Shown: piece by piece, positions 34,001 through 47,372 of the stretch | Position numbering within the stretch: the stretch's first letter is position 1 | Layout of the letters: each line of letters opens with the position of its first letter | Notes under the pieces: generated by a model | Database searches by the model: none | The model's input: the letters and a program-made list of their open reading frames with translations, nothing else | What the model was told of the DNA's origin: nothing | Origin: Gerris lacustris | Lineage: Eukaryota; Arthropoda; Insecta; Hemiptera; Gerridae | DNA: 64,000 bases | NCBI GenBank assembly: GCA_951217055.1 | Contig: OX578282.1 | Span: 56,551,311-56,615,310, forward strand | Direction of reading: 5' to 3' | Position numbers and translations under genes: made by a program

Positions 34001-36220
34001 AAAGAAAAAAAGAGAGATAATTTGTTGATAACGAGTATGGGCACAAAAACTGATAAGGAAAAAAATAGTGTCGGCACGTGCGACTTTGGTTGTCCATGAG
34101 TTAGAAGGGGGGAAAACCGTTCAAGGTGGAACCCCCTAGATATACACCCAAGGTGTCTCAGGGGGTAGATAGTGGTGGGAAAGTGTGTTTCTATGTGAGG
34201 GTTAAGAGAAAGTATTGTTACACAACATCAACTCACACATATACGAGAAAACAAGACGTCAGGTGAATACAACCACCCCTTCTTTTATCCGTGTGTGTGT
34301 GTTTTCTGTGTTGACTTACACTATTGTTTTACTATCAAGGGGAACTTGCCTGCTAAGACACACAGTGATGAAACTTAAAACTTACATCACAAGAATAGAA
34401 CCTCCACCTTGCTTAAAACCGACGATTCATAGGCAAGGACGGAACAAAATTAAATTTGCACATCGATAATCTGAGCGTAATATTATAGGCAAAAACACAG
34501 GATTTTTTTCGAGGGGGAGGATGGAACCCAGACGATAATAGAAGTCGTGAACCGGAGGAGGGGGGCAGTATAACCAAGACGTTTTACCATGTTTTTACTG
34601 AAGAAAAGGAATCCCGACTTCAAAATATTTAATTTTTAGAAAGCGGTCCTAAAGACCTAACTTCTTATATAAGACAACTGACTTTTAATGAAGACTTCTC
34701 CGGAATTCCGGAAAGTTTATCAGGTTAGGAAACTAAATAAAGTTTAAAATGTATATCTCAGACGTAGGATATAAAATAATTTACTTACAATAAGTTTCAA
34801 GAAAGGGTTTTAAAAACCCAAGGGTTTAATTTTAATAGCAATGTTTTAAGGGTTCCGCGAACCCTTAAGCAATTTAAATACGTTTTAAGAAGTACTTATA
34901 TCAATAACCACGTCATCAAAGAGAAGTATATATTATTAGTTTATTTTAAGTGTTCTGTTTTTAAATAAAATTAGTACGAATAATTAATGAATTCGTGGAA
35001 AATCAAACTTTCCTCGAATTACTTTACCAGAGTTTGTTGGTCTGTAAGTGTATCACTTTTCTCAGACATTCTCAGTTTATTCCCCCTTCCCAGTATTTTA
35101 GTGAGTTCAACAACGCAAGATAAAAAAAATAATCCATTTCAATCGTTGCTTTCTAAACATCGGTTAAGTTTTTAAATTAGTTATTTTATCAAATATTTTT
35201 TCCAGTCTTTGAGCCAAAAAAAAGAGGTTAGAAACCTCAGATCTAAATCTTCCGAGTTGCATTCAGAAAATTGAATAAGAAATAGAAGGAAAAAAAAAAA
35301 AAAATAACTAAAACTACTTACACAAACATGCATTTATATGTTTATTTTATTTACATAAGATTATAAAATAAACGTGAATTTATATTTCCGAGATAAGACA
35401 AAAAAATAAAAATAAATATAAAATAAATAAAAAAAAGTAAGTATACTAATAAGAGTAAAAATAAGAATAATAAAACTGGTAAGTTGAAAATATCTTCTAC
35501 GAGCCTAGAGTGTGATGTCAGGCACTAGTAGGCAGCATGTTAGTAAGTGTTATTAAATGTCTATTGTTGATGGAACCTTCTTGCTTAGGAAGTTGCCGTT
35601 TGTATCTATATCATTTTATGACTGGTTCACAAACTTCTCCCTTTCCCCTTAAGCTAGCCTTCTTTTATAGATCGTAAACATTTTTATGTCTTTTAAAAGG
35701 AAGGGAGAAGTAAAGATCACACATAAGGGTAACTGTTTCTTAAGGGAAGGTAAAGGGACAAGTTGAATCGCCCTCCAATCTAACTATAGGTATAGGTCTT
35801 AAAATTTTAAGAGGGAGGTCTTCTATCATAAGCTTAACTCCACAGAAATAAATACTTTATGCTTGTTACTAATAATGCTTTACTAGGACTAAAAAAACTA
35901 GACAACAAGCACACCAATAAAATAAATAAATGCAGATCGACTGTGAAAGAAATAAAATTTAAGAATGGCGAGGGTATGTATAGATATTTTTTAAAAAAAG
36001 TTTTAGACCTGCCAACGCTCGTTTCGAAAAATAGTCGTTCTTTTTCGAATGCTTTGATGGTTTAATGATTTTCCAAGCCATCGCTTTTATTTTGAAATTT
36101 ATTTTGATTTTCCCAGTTTCAATCAAAGCAATTTTGAAAGATTTAAAAAATTCGGAGGAAAATTAAAAAAGTTTGAAAATAATGGGTTGTAAAAGAATAA
36201 AATCTTAAAGTATACGAAAT
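34000..36220. other. non-coding stretch with small dyads
   Basis: 34040-34480 is less AT-rich and carries an 84-codon plus frame (34215-34469) with no recognised domain. TTAAGGGTTC and GAACCCTTAA form a perfect 10-bp inverted repeat around CGC at 34846-34868. No gene supported. Confidence 0.4.
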
Positions 36221-36467
36221 AGGTCGCGTGGATGCAATGTGCCACACTAATTGGTAGAGTATTTTACATGAATTAAAGTATCCGATTCAGCAAACTTTTA
36301 ATAGCGCAGACGGTAGCAATTAATCTGAGGCTATCTGTGGCCTAGTTTTGACAAACGATCCATACCAAAAAAAATCAAATGAGCACTTTTAAAGATACAT
36401 CAGTAAGGCGCGCTTCATGTAAGTAAGTGAGGCGATAATCGCCGGTTTCTGTACGATTAAGTTAACA

Positions 36468-36684
36468 TTATTAAGTGTAATAGTTGCATATTCATTTTCT
36501 CCACTTCAATACCTTTAACTTGATGTATGACATGTCATGGTGACTAAAAACTTTTTTAGTCGCCCGCCATATTGACCGCCATCTTGAAAATATTAAGTGT
36601 GAAATTATAATAGTTGCATATTCTTTTTCTACACTTTAAGACCTTAAAATTGATGTATAACATGTCATGGTGACTAAAAAAAGT
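36468..36684. repeat. two direct copies of a roughly 95-bp segment
   Basis: TATTAAGTGT...ATAGTTGCATATTC and GACATGTCATGGTGACTAAAA bracket both copies (36468-36562 and 36591-36684). A tail with AGACAGACAAACAG (about 36795) follows, as in other dispersed repeats here. Confidence 0.65.
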
Positions 36685-36857
36685 GTCTAGTTGTCACAAA
36701 TGCCGAGATGCATCTGTGTGCCGAATTTCATGTTCCTAGCTATAGTAGTTTATGAATTGAAACAAGCAACGGACAGAAAGATAAATGATAGATAGACAGA
36801 CAAACAGCCGTTATATAAGGTGTCTTTTTGTACTTTGTACAGAAACCTAACAGGGTA

Positions 36858-37015
36858 AATAAATGTATGTTTGTGCGCATGTAGAAGAGAGACAATTGGG
36901 CGCAGAAGGTATAAACTGATATGGGACCAACAATGGGCTAGTTATAACCTACCATTTAAATTTTATTAAAATCGGACGAGTAGTTTTTAAGATATGTTGG
37001 TTCACAAAAATTGAG
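36858..37015 (+). repeat. dispersed repeat family, partial copy C
   Basis: Matches the middle of copies at 23.1-23.8 and 40.9-41.5 kb: GTAAATAAATGTATGTTTGT, GGGCGCAGAAGGT, CCAACAATGGGCTA, AACCTACCAT, and GAGTAGTTTTTAAGATATGT. Confidence 0.65.
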
Positions 37016-39260
37016 GAGAGGTAACATAGAAAATGTTTTGATTAATTGTAGAAAAACCCCCAAAAATAATATCATTTTACATTACATTATGACATAAGTA
37101 CAAAAAAAGAGTTTAGGATTAATAAAACCCTAAGAGTAATAATTTAAAATAATGTAATACCACAAAAGAAATAATTCAGGGATAGATTTGATAATAAGTT
37201 TTATATTTATATATTTTACTCCATAAAAAAATTATAATGTACTTGTTAATAACACAATATATAAAATTATATTTTGAATCAATTTTAAATTTCTTAAAGT
37301 CATCATTATAATAAAAATTATTTTCTGTTTTCAAGATTTGCAATAAGTAAATTCAGAATTTTATAATTAACAGATTTATTTATAAATTTAAGCTATATTT
37401 ATAAATCGTAATATTTTAAGTGATATAGTGGTTAATGAGTTCTTATAAATATATCCTGACACTTTCTTGAGCTACCAAATGATTTATTTTTCTTTTTAAA
37501 ATAAACACAAATTTAGAAATGCTAAATTGATGTGTCCGCATCCGTTTCAAAGGTAGAAACGGAATTTTCAAGGAAATAGTTAATCTCAAAACCAAAATAT
37601 TTATAAATAAAATTCTGAGAAACATTTGAGTCAATTTTAAATTCCTAACTTTTTTTATAAAAATATAAGTTTTTAAAAGTAAATGAATTCAAGTTAAAAC
37701 ATTTTGTGGAGATTTCACGTTGATCTTCCAAATCAAAGGTTACACAAGTTTGGTGCACAAATAAAAAAAGGGCTAAATTTAGTGATTATAACTAAATGAA
37801 CCACTTTATTTCAATGATTAAGCACTTGTGGACTGTTAAGGCGTGTTATTAAGATATAGTAACATCGGTTGAACAATTACAAGCTATTAAATTAAACTAT
37901 TCCAACCGCTTTTTATAATGAATGATGTATAAAGGTAATTAAGAACCAGTAAATTTTAAGGATTAAAGTGTGAATTTATTTTACAGTAAAGAGGTGAGGA
38001 CGCAGCGTTTCAACAATGGTATAACTTACTCAATTAGAAGAGTCCAACTATTTAAATTTATGTACACTATGGTGGAGATACGAGATTCATAAAATTTCAG
38101 GATTATACTCATGCAATCTAAATTCGAATCTTTTGACATATTCATGTCTTGGCTATGGCACATAACCTCGAAAAGCGTTACCAAAAACTAGCGTTACACG
38201 AGTAGGGAAGATATAGGAACAGGAAGTTAGGAAGATATAGTAGGTGTTCAATCGAGTCTGCGCTGGTATAGATAGGGTCTCCCTCTACCGCATTTTTTGA
38301 TGTATTCTCTCACTGCCTTGAAGTTGGCTTTTTTGGATTATTAAAATAAAAAAGCTTTATAAACAACAACTTCAAAACTAAAGAGGATAGTCTACTTCCT
38401 CTTTTTCTATTAAACTTTGTTCTTAAGCTAAGATACATCTTCCTTAACATTTTTATTAACTAAAAGCCATGAGTATAATTGAAGTGAATTATTGTTTTGT
38501 TGAATTATTGCACTGAAGCAAAAGTCGATTCTAGTTTATAAGACCTCGATAGTGATTAGGCTTTCCAATGACACTATAGAAATGAATTGTACTTGCAAAA
38601 CGACTTCCACTTTATCTCTTAACATTCACCCCATTATAATTCGATAGTTTCCATAGATTGTATTCCCTGGAAGCGATAGATAAAAGGAGGTTTAGCTTAC
38701 AGCTACAGAAAACAAGAAGTGGGCATATCAACCAATCTTATCTTAATTTGTCCTTTCACCTAGTCAAAAAAAGATTTTATTTCCCTTTCACCTGATCTCT
38801 AGACTCTAGGAGGGCAGACATTTTGGTGAAAGGAAACCGAGATTTAAAACATATCAACAATTCCCAATCGATGGGAAATAAAATGAGTCATTAACACATT
38901 TGATACCGAGAGCTGTCTAATACGATTCAATAATTAACTAGAATCGGAGATTTTACAATGCTCAAGGCGATAGTGAATGTTTTACTGCTGTTACACAATG
39001 GTAGCACAAAAACACTAATAAGATTATGGTTATTGGTGAATTGTATAATCTAAGAGTGATATTATTGATGGTCAGTTTATTTATTTTTCCGGGTAAAAGC
39101 TCATCACTATGCCAGCTGAGTTTAGAACAGCTGACGCATAATTCAGTGTAAAAATGTAACATGTTGGCATGGCAACACCAGCTGTTTTCTACTTGGGAAA
39201 AAGAACAACCTAACTACCTAACCATGATCAAGTTTTTATTTAACCTTAAAACAACTTCTC
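37016..39260. other. AT-rich non-coding stretch
   Basis: No gene recognised. 39110-39185 holds three CAGCTG E-box cores and an RFX X-box-like GTTGGCATGGCAAC (39163-39176), one base off the palindromic consensus. Confidence 0.4.
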
Positions 39261-39391
39261 CCTAAAGTTCCCCATAAGCGGTCAAAATGTTTGCGCAAAC
39301 TTGGTGTTTGACGGGTATGGCCTAAATTTGCCCGACATCAGGTTTGTAGAAACATCATGTTTGCGCAAAATGTTTGATCGTGTAGGGTCTT
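39261..39391. mobile_element. degenerate MITE related to 28656-28841
   Basis: The left CCTAAAGTTCCCCATA-AGCGGTCAAAATGTTT and right TGTTTGATCGTGTAGGG keep the pattern of the 28.7-kb element, in the opposite orientation, and it shares TTTGCGCAAAC, GGCCTAAATTTGCCCGACAT and AACATCATGTTTGCGC. Confidence 0.65.
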
Positions 39392-40629
<1,238 letters not shown>

Positions 40630-40909
40630 CACACAAATGGTTTCATAAAGAAGGCAAAAATTAAAATAACGGATTTGAAGGACTTCTCCTTTATTTTTAT
40701 TTTTTAAATTTTGGATTTATTTCATAAATCAAATGCTATAATGAATAAATTTGATACTTAATAGGATGTATTATAAAAAAAAAAAAAAGTTCTTAAAATA
40801 TCAAACCTGTAATATTTTTGTTTTAATAATATAGTCACGTCTACATTTTAAAAAGAAGATAATGAAAATTCAATAATTATATAAAAATAGACTGCCAATT
40901 GGTGTGGCA

Positions 40910-41468
40910 CATAGCTTCCTCGCATCCTATCTTTATTGATTTTATGCTTGTACAAGCCATTATTGTCTAATTTGTTTCCCCCGTTTTTTTATTCTGTCAA
41001 AATTGTTTTGATTTTTACATGTAATGAAGTATCAATTTAACAAAAGTTAAAGAGAGCGGTTCAAATTAATCTAGGGCTATCTGCGGGTTACTTTCTATAA
41101 ACTATAAAAGTTTCATACAAATCATATAAGTAATTTTGAAGCTATAGGTGTAAATACATGTATGTTTGTGCACATGTGGAAGAGAAATAATGAGCTCAGA
41201 AGGTTGAAACTTATTTGCGACCAACAATGAGCTAATTATAACCTACCATACAAATTTCATTAAAATGTGTAGTGTAATTTTTAAGATATGTTGATTCGCA
41301 AAAATTGAGCAAAAGACCGACAGATCAAACAGACGCGGAACCAAAAATGTTCCCTGATGTCTGAAACGGATTTCTGTCTTGGAAAGTTTGAAATCGAAGA
41401 CATAAAATATTTTCAATCTTCAGAACGATCACATAGCTTCCGTTACCTTCGGTAAGGGAAGCAATAAT
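40910..41468 (+). repeat. dispersed repeat family, copy B
   Basis: Full-length counterpart of copy A (23.1 kb), from CACATAGCTTCCTCGC to ATCACATAGCTTCCGTTA. It keeps GACCGACAGATCAAACAGAC after the GTAATTTTTAAGATATGT tail, typical of sequence next to repeat ends. Same orientation as copies A and C. Confidence 0.65.
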
Positions 41469-43440
41469 ACAATTTTCTTTCTGTACATTGGAATAAGATT
41501 TTCTCTTTTAGTGATATATGATATCACAAAAAATAAAAAATATGAAAAGTGGTTGATTCTTCTGTCCTATAACTTTATGATTGATTTTTATTGGAATAAT
41601 AGCAAGATTAACCAAAAATGTAAATATTTTTTTTTACGTTCCTTAAGCAGAACCACCAAAACAATGGTGTTTAAATATTCAATGTATAATATTAGTCAGG
41701 TAAAAAATAAATAAAAAAATTATAGTCATAACATAATGAATTAAAGTCATGTTGCTATGAAAATAAAGCATATGCGTCGAGGATAGTTGGGTTATATTAT
41801 AAGGGACAAAGTTGTCTCGAAGATATTCATTTGGGCTTGAAAGTGTAGGCCTTAGGTTGGATGAGGCATCAAAAAGTAATTTGTACAAGGACGATCTAAA
41901 AACTTGAAGGGTAAACTTGGTAGTACCCGAGGCACGGTGCCGGCAAATGACTTCCTAAATCGATTTTACATGGGATAAAGTTGCCAAACTAAGTTTTACT
42001 TCAAAAAGGGGAGGGAGAACGACCAAGGAAAACAATTTACATGAAAACTTATAAATAATTTTCCCAAAGTAGTAAAATCTCCACATTTTAACTTCTTAGT
42101 ATTGCAGACATCTCTTATAATGACTACTAAAAGAACCTAAAAAGACAAAAGAGGAAATAATGTAACATTATAAATATAAATGCAGTTTATTAACAATAGA
42201 ATTCAACAAAAATATTTAAAAACAAAATCAGTAATAGTAAGTAGAGTAGTTGGTTCCTTGTACTGTTTAATTTAATTTTTGTTTAGTCTTAAGGAAAATA
42301 AAACGCCCTCTTTAGCGATATTTCAACCCCTCCCTCTTTGGGTCATTCTCAAGCTAGAAAAATCAGTAAAAATATGATATAAAATTGGGTACTGGGAGTA
42401 CTTGCAAGAATTCTATAATTTTCAGATTCATAAAGTATTAAAAAATAACAAGAGTTTTGTAGAACTTGCCCTAAGTAAAATTTGATAAAATTGACATCAA
42501 ATAATCATAAATGATTAGGTTAATAATTTAAATTCTTTATCTATAATAATATAATTCATATTTTACGATTTTGGTAGTATTCATACTACGGAAAGATACA
42601 ATTTTAATTTAAATCAAATTATAATCATTATTAACTACGGGAAACAGACAGAGAAAAATACACTCCAGCGCCGGCATTTTAATCGAAATTGGTCTTTATA
42701 GAATATTTGCTGTTGAGAATAAAAAAAAAAAAAAGGAAAAAAAGCCAGGAACTAAAGTAACATTTAACAAAAAATCAATAGAATTCCTTCTAAAAAAAAA
42801 AATTAAATAAAATACCCTTTTATTTTTAAGGGAAAATAAAACAAACTTTAACTGTCATTTTCAAACCTTATCTATAAAAAATTTTCCACTCATAAAACCA
42901 AGAGAGGGGGTTTCTCCCAAAAACATAAATCGTCCTTTGCCCCCTCCCCCCCCCCCCCAAAAAAAAATTGTTAGCAAACAAAAGATGGTGTACTGCATCA
43001 ACCGTCATTCAAGCTATTAAAAAAAAAATAAGCTATATTTAATTAAAAAAACAGGATGACAGCTTTAACTGTAATATTTCCAGTTTGAAAATAAAAAAAA
43101 AATTAACAAATATAATAATAGAATTTGGTAGCAGATGTGATTTTTTTCATGTTTATGATTATAAAAACGATTTTCCAATTAATTAAATTTTAAATTATTA
43201 TAAAGTGTATAAGCAATATTATTAAAAGACATTCCACTTGTACAATATGACAAAGGCTATATTATGGTCTTACACTCCAATAACTTTTCTTTAAATTCTT
43301 ACGAAAAAGGTAAAAGTGGACTTTTCTAATCTCTTTTGAAATTTTAAATAGGAGTACATTTAAAAAATAAAAATAAAAATTTACAGGACAGACAAAAGAA
43401 TTTTTTAAATGATCCTTCTTAAAAATAGGCACCTAACAAA
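41469..43440. other. AT-rich non-coding stretch
   Basis: Homopolymer runs (A at 42721-42735, C at 42949-42958). The 67- and 69-codon frames at 41511 and 41679 lack recognisable features. Confidence 0.5.
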
Positions 43441-43459
43441 AAAAAAAATAAAAAAGGGA

Positions 43460-43870
43460 GTGTCACACATTAAAAAAAGAAGTGGCGAAGAAACTTAAAA
43501 AGAAACGAGGACAAAGGAGGAAGTGGAGAGCATAGTGCGCCCTTATACAACCAGCGCCATCTCTTATACCAGTAACTCGGCACCCGAAGACTTGTTCAAT
43601 ACAATGTGATAGAGCCCATAAATAATGCAACAATGGTCCTAGGGAGTTTTGGACTGGGGAGTCCCCTTCTTTAAGAACCTCTCCTTGCCTTTGTTTTCTC
43701 TCCTTACAAACAATGCACAATGGTCATATTTAACATTGAATGGAGGCCGTGGTGGTACCGTCAGCTTGCTGATCACACAATAACCGAAATAAGGATCCCC
43801 CCACCCTCCACACGGAGGTACTTTAAGACGGGATGCCTCTTGTCGTAGTAGATAATATAACATGACGAAC
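43460..43870 (-). other. GC-richer island with two overlapping minus frames
   Basis: Frames at 43863-43639 and 43720-43463 (74 and 85 residues) overlap in different phases. The first reads KVPPCGGWGDPYFGYCVISK in part. GTAAGG near 43707 could be a donor, but neither frame matches a family I know. Could hold a 5' exon or promoter for a minus-strand gene; not demonstrated. Confidence 0.2.
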
Positions 43871-45384
43871 AGGATACTTCATATCACCTTTGAATTAAAA
43901 AATCTTAACAGATATTGATACATAATGTAAAGGCTTAATTTTTCTTATTCACAGATAAGAAATCCCTAACTTAATCAGGCTTGCTTCTAATAAAGGCATT
44001 TAGGATTATAGGTCTTACAATTACTGTAAACGAAAATAATGGGGTTATGACTGTAGAATTGAGGACTAAGAAACGTACCACTAAGCCACGATCTAATCCT
44101 GTATAAGCAACCTTATATTTGCAACCACATAGCACATATCGATAATATCTACAACGTTTATGACTATTTCCCTTAAAGTGAATTTACATAAATTACTTTA
44201 CGTAAGTCTTTATACTTAAAGCAAATAATAGTAAAATGAATTAAGGTTGAATCTCACAAAATTTAATCTAGTTTAAAGTTATACTTCTGTAAAAATTCCC
44301 TTCTTACAGTAAAAGCTTATAATTTATATTAGAAATATAAATTTTTAACAAGGAAGAAACAGTAAAATATGATATTTATATTTCAGGCAGGCCAGTACAA
44401 AGAACTTATTTCATAAAGGTATTACGAAAAATATTTTTAAAAAATTATAAATTCTGATTTTAATTGTTCAATAGATCGGTTCTATTAATCAAATTGCTAT
44501 CAAACTTTTCTATCTATGAATGGCATTATTTTGTTTCTAAATTTTCAAGACTAAACAGTTTATAAGAAAAAACAAGGATACCACTACTTAAGTAATGGCT
44601 AGGTACACAGTGAACTACAACAATAAAAAAAAAACCTAGCATTAAAAATATAAAAGAAGTTCCAAGGTTTAAGTGCCTTCTTTATAAAAAAAAGGACAGC
44701 TGTTAGGAAAAGGAACCAGCTGATTAGGTACACCTGCCCCTATCAGTTTTTCTGTCAGTTGAGTACATCAAACTTGTCCCGGGTTAATGCCACTATGTCC
44801 TCGAGCGAGGGATGTCCTTATAAGAGCCGTTCAACTTAAGAAAAAATTATATATTCTTAAAAGTATTCGTTTGATATTCAAGAATAAAGTGGGTTTTACA
44901 ATGTTTTTTCCACGCCCACTTGCTGGTATTAGTTTCAACGGTTTATTTCATGAAATAGGTAATTTTTTTTCGTAATTAGTAGAAAAACAATATTATAATT
45001 TTGATCGTAAATTATAAAATGATCATATCTCTATTTTTCCAACTAGTAACTAACATTAAAACCCTAATACTAATCATTAATATCATAAATATAACTGTTA
45101 CATACACTCAATACATATTCGAAAACCGTTAAGATGATGCACGCAATTACTGATTAAATATTAAAAAATGGAACTCTTAGAGTAGGTTTCTTCTAGTGAG
45201 AATAAACTCATTTGGATTAGTTTCTTAAAATTAAACTTAAATATAAATTACATCTTCTTAGATTATAGGATTGTGGTTTGACTAGACTAAAGAAAGTTTA
45301 CACCCAGCGTCGACATTCTACATTCTACAGGTAAAATGTTTTTTGAGTATTTATCTATACTGAGTTTAAATTAAGATTATACCG
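43871..45384. other. AT-rich non-coding stretch
   Basis: No gene. A less AT-rich patch at 44700-44830 contains CAGCTG cores and TATAAGAG at about 44819. Confidence 0.5.
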
Positions 45385-45965
45385 AGTGCAAAACTCTTTT
45401 AAGTTTACATCATAGTTCATATCTCCATCGACTAAGATTGTTCCTTGAACAAAACTTTTTAAAGTAAGATTACATCTAAAACATATCTCTATCGACTGAA
45501 ACTGATCTTTGAGCAAAACATTTCAAAGTAAGATTACATATAGTTCAGATCTACATCGACTAAGATTGCTCCTTGAACAAAACTCTTTAAAGTAAGATTA
45601 CATCTAAAACATGTCTATCGACTAAAACTTCTCTTTGAAAAAATTTTCAAAGTAAGATTACATATAATTTAGATCTACATCGACTAAGATTCCTTCTTGA
45701 ACAAATCTCTTTAAAGTAAGATTACATCTAAAATATATCTATTGACTAAAACTGTTCTTTGAAAAAAAGTTCTTAAAGTAAGATTACATTATAGTTTAGA
45801 TCTCCATCGACTAGGATTGCTCCTTGAACAAATCTCTTTAACGTAAGATTACATATAAAAAATATCTCTATCGACTAAGACTGCTCTTTGAGAAAAACTT
45901 GTTAAAGTATACGATTACATTCCCCATAGACTGGATTAGTTTTGGGTAAATCTATTTAAAGTAAG
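45385..45965. repeat. minisatellite of about 60-bp units alternating in two types
   Basis: Roughly nine to ten units sharing AAAGTAAGATTACAT. Type 1 continues ATAGTTCAGATCTCCATCGA and a CTCCTTGAACAAA end; type 2 continues CTAAAACATATCTATCGACT and a CTCTTTGAGAAAA end. The two types alternate, so the true repeat is a dimer of about 120 bp. The last units decay. Confidence 0.88.
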
Positions 45966-46321
45966 TGCGTAGATATCCATTAGAATAAGATTAGCGTTTT
46001 TGAGCAAATTAAAAGATAGTAATTTAAAAAAAATTAAAAATTATTTAAAGAAAATAAAATTAATACCATTGATACGAACATAGATGAGTATAAATAGATA
46101 CCAACCTGTAACAAAAAAAAGAAAAAGAACATTATTATTAAGATTAAAAGATAGGTAAGTGCAAAAAATCAAATCAAATCAATAAAAGGTCAATAAAGGT
46201 ACAAAATTATTTTTATCCACGATTGATACGAAATATAAACATTATATTATCTCTGTTTAGATGCGTAGAAAGTGATTATTTACGTACTTGTATTCATTGC
46301 GCATGCGCGTCTCATAGTTCT

Positions 46322-46373
46322 GAAGAATTCCTCTTGTTTATCACGCTAGCGCGGTAAACAAGAGGAATTCTTC
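46322..46373. repeat. 19-bp perfect hairpin with 14-base loop
   Basis: GAAGAATTCCTCTTGTTTA (46322-46340) and its exact inverse TAAACAAGAGGAATTCTTC (46355-46373) flank TCACGCTAGCGCGG, itself containing CGCTAGCG. Lies about 100 bp before the ATG at 46474. Could be a transcribed stem-loop or the core of a small transposon. Confidence 0.9.
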
Positions 46374-46473
46374 TGCTTTACGCACGATTAGCGAGTTTGT
46401 TTACATTTAACAAAACTAATTTGCTATTCTTTTATTAAAGTAACTGTTTATATCGAGTTTTTAGTGAAAAACA

Positions 46474-46659
46474 ATGAATGAATCAAGTGGCTTTGACGAA
46501 AATGTAGAGAATAATACTCCTCCAGAAATAATTAATTCGGCATGTATTTTTTGCCGCTCAAGATTAATGCCATCTTTATCAAGAGAAGAGATACGAACTT
46601 ACATACAGCAAGTTTATTTTTTTCTGTATTTATTATTTAAATCTAACAATCGTAAATAA
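46474..46659 (+). CDS. small CxxC reading frame, unknown, possibly first exon or element-derived
   Basis: 61 codons from an ATG to a TAA. The first 46 residues have a more protein-like composition than other short frames here: acidic start MNESSGFDENVENNTPPE, then ACIFCRSRLMPSLSREEIR with a C-x2-C pair; after TYIQQ it becomes an F/L/Y-rich tail typical of AT-rich non-coding DNA, so coding would probably end near 46610. No consensus donor is obvious there. The frame sits between a perfect hairpin (46322-46373) and a MITE (46661-46794). It may belong to a mobile element or be chance; function unknown. Confidence 0.2.
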   Translation: MNESSGFDENVENNTPPEIINSACIFCRSRLMPSLSREEIRTYIQQVYFFLYLLFKSNNRK

Positions 46660-46660
46660 A

Positions 46661-46794
46661 GTACGGTACGCAACTCGTGCGAAAACGGCATTTTGCATTG
46701 CTCGTGTGGTTTTACTACCCTCGCTGTCGCTCGGGTGCAAACTCCGCACACTCGCATGCAAAATGCTACTTTCCGCACTCGACGCGTAATGTAC
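46661..46794. mobile_element. 134-bp palindromic MITE with GTAC ends
   Basis: The left end GTACGGTACGCAACTCGTGC and inverted right end GTACATTACGCGTCGAGTGC match, followed on both sides by GCATTTTGCAT (46688-46698 at the left). The interior is GC-richer with GCTGTCGCTCGGG. No coding capacity. Confidence 0.65.
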
Positions 46795-47251
46795 TATTAA
46801 TCTATATACCACTAACTTATTAAGAGATAGGCTTTATCACCTAAGTACAGTAAATAACAAGTAAAATAAAAACTTTCTTTTCTTGACATATTGAGTAAGA
46901 TTTCTTGGTGAGTAATGAAGACAAAAACATATTCGTTTACTAAACCACAGGAAATGCCAAACAATGAAATTAATATGACGCTCTATTCATAACCCCAGAA
47001 CATACAGCTTTCCCTAATAACACCGTATGATTCATAATTTCCTTTAGTGTTGTAAAGAAACAGGCATTGATTTAACTTTAGTAGCACAAAGTCAATAGCA
47101 TTGACTACTTCAATTGGTAATATTGATTAACATAAATAATATTAGGCGTGTATATAACAGTTTCAGACGTTTTCTAATAACGAATTAAAATTGCTGACCA
47201 AGTTCTTTGATAATCTAAGATATCTCTTTGTATTAATGGTCATACGTAGAA
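46795..47251. other. AT-rich non-coding stretch
   Basis: Nothing recognised. Confidence 0.55.
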
Positions 47252-47372
47252 GCTATTTGAGAAAAACTTTTTAAAGTAAGATTACATCTAAAACATATCT
47301 ATCGACTAAAACTTCTCTTTGAGAAAAACTTTTTAAAGTAAGATTACATATAGTTCAGATCTCCATCGACTA
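47252..47372. repeat. detached dimer of the 45.4-kb minisatellite
   Basis: One type-2 and one type-1 unit (AAAGTAAGATTACATCTAAA, then AAAGTAAGATTACATATAGT) lie 1.3 kb right of the main array, ending abruptly after CATCGACTAAG. Confidence 0.85.

Noticed and set aside
46322..46373. microRNA precursor
   Set aside because: A 19-bp perfect stem with a 14-base loop is short and too perfect for a typical animal precursor; no expression evidence.
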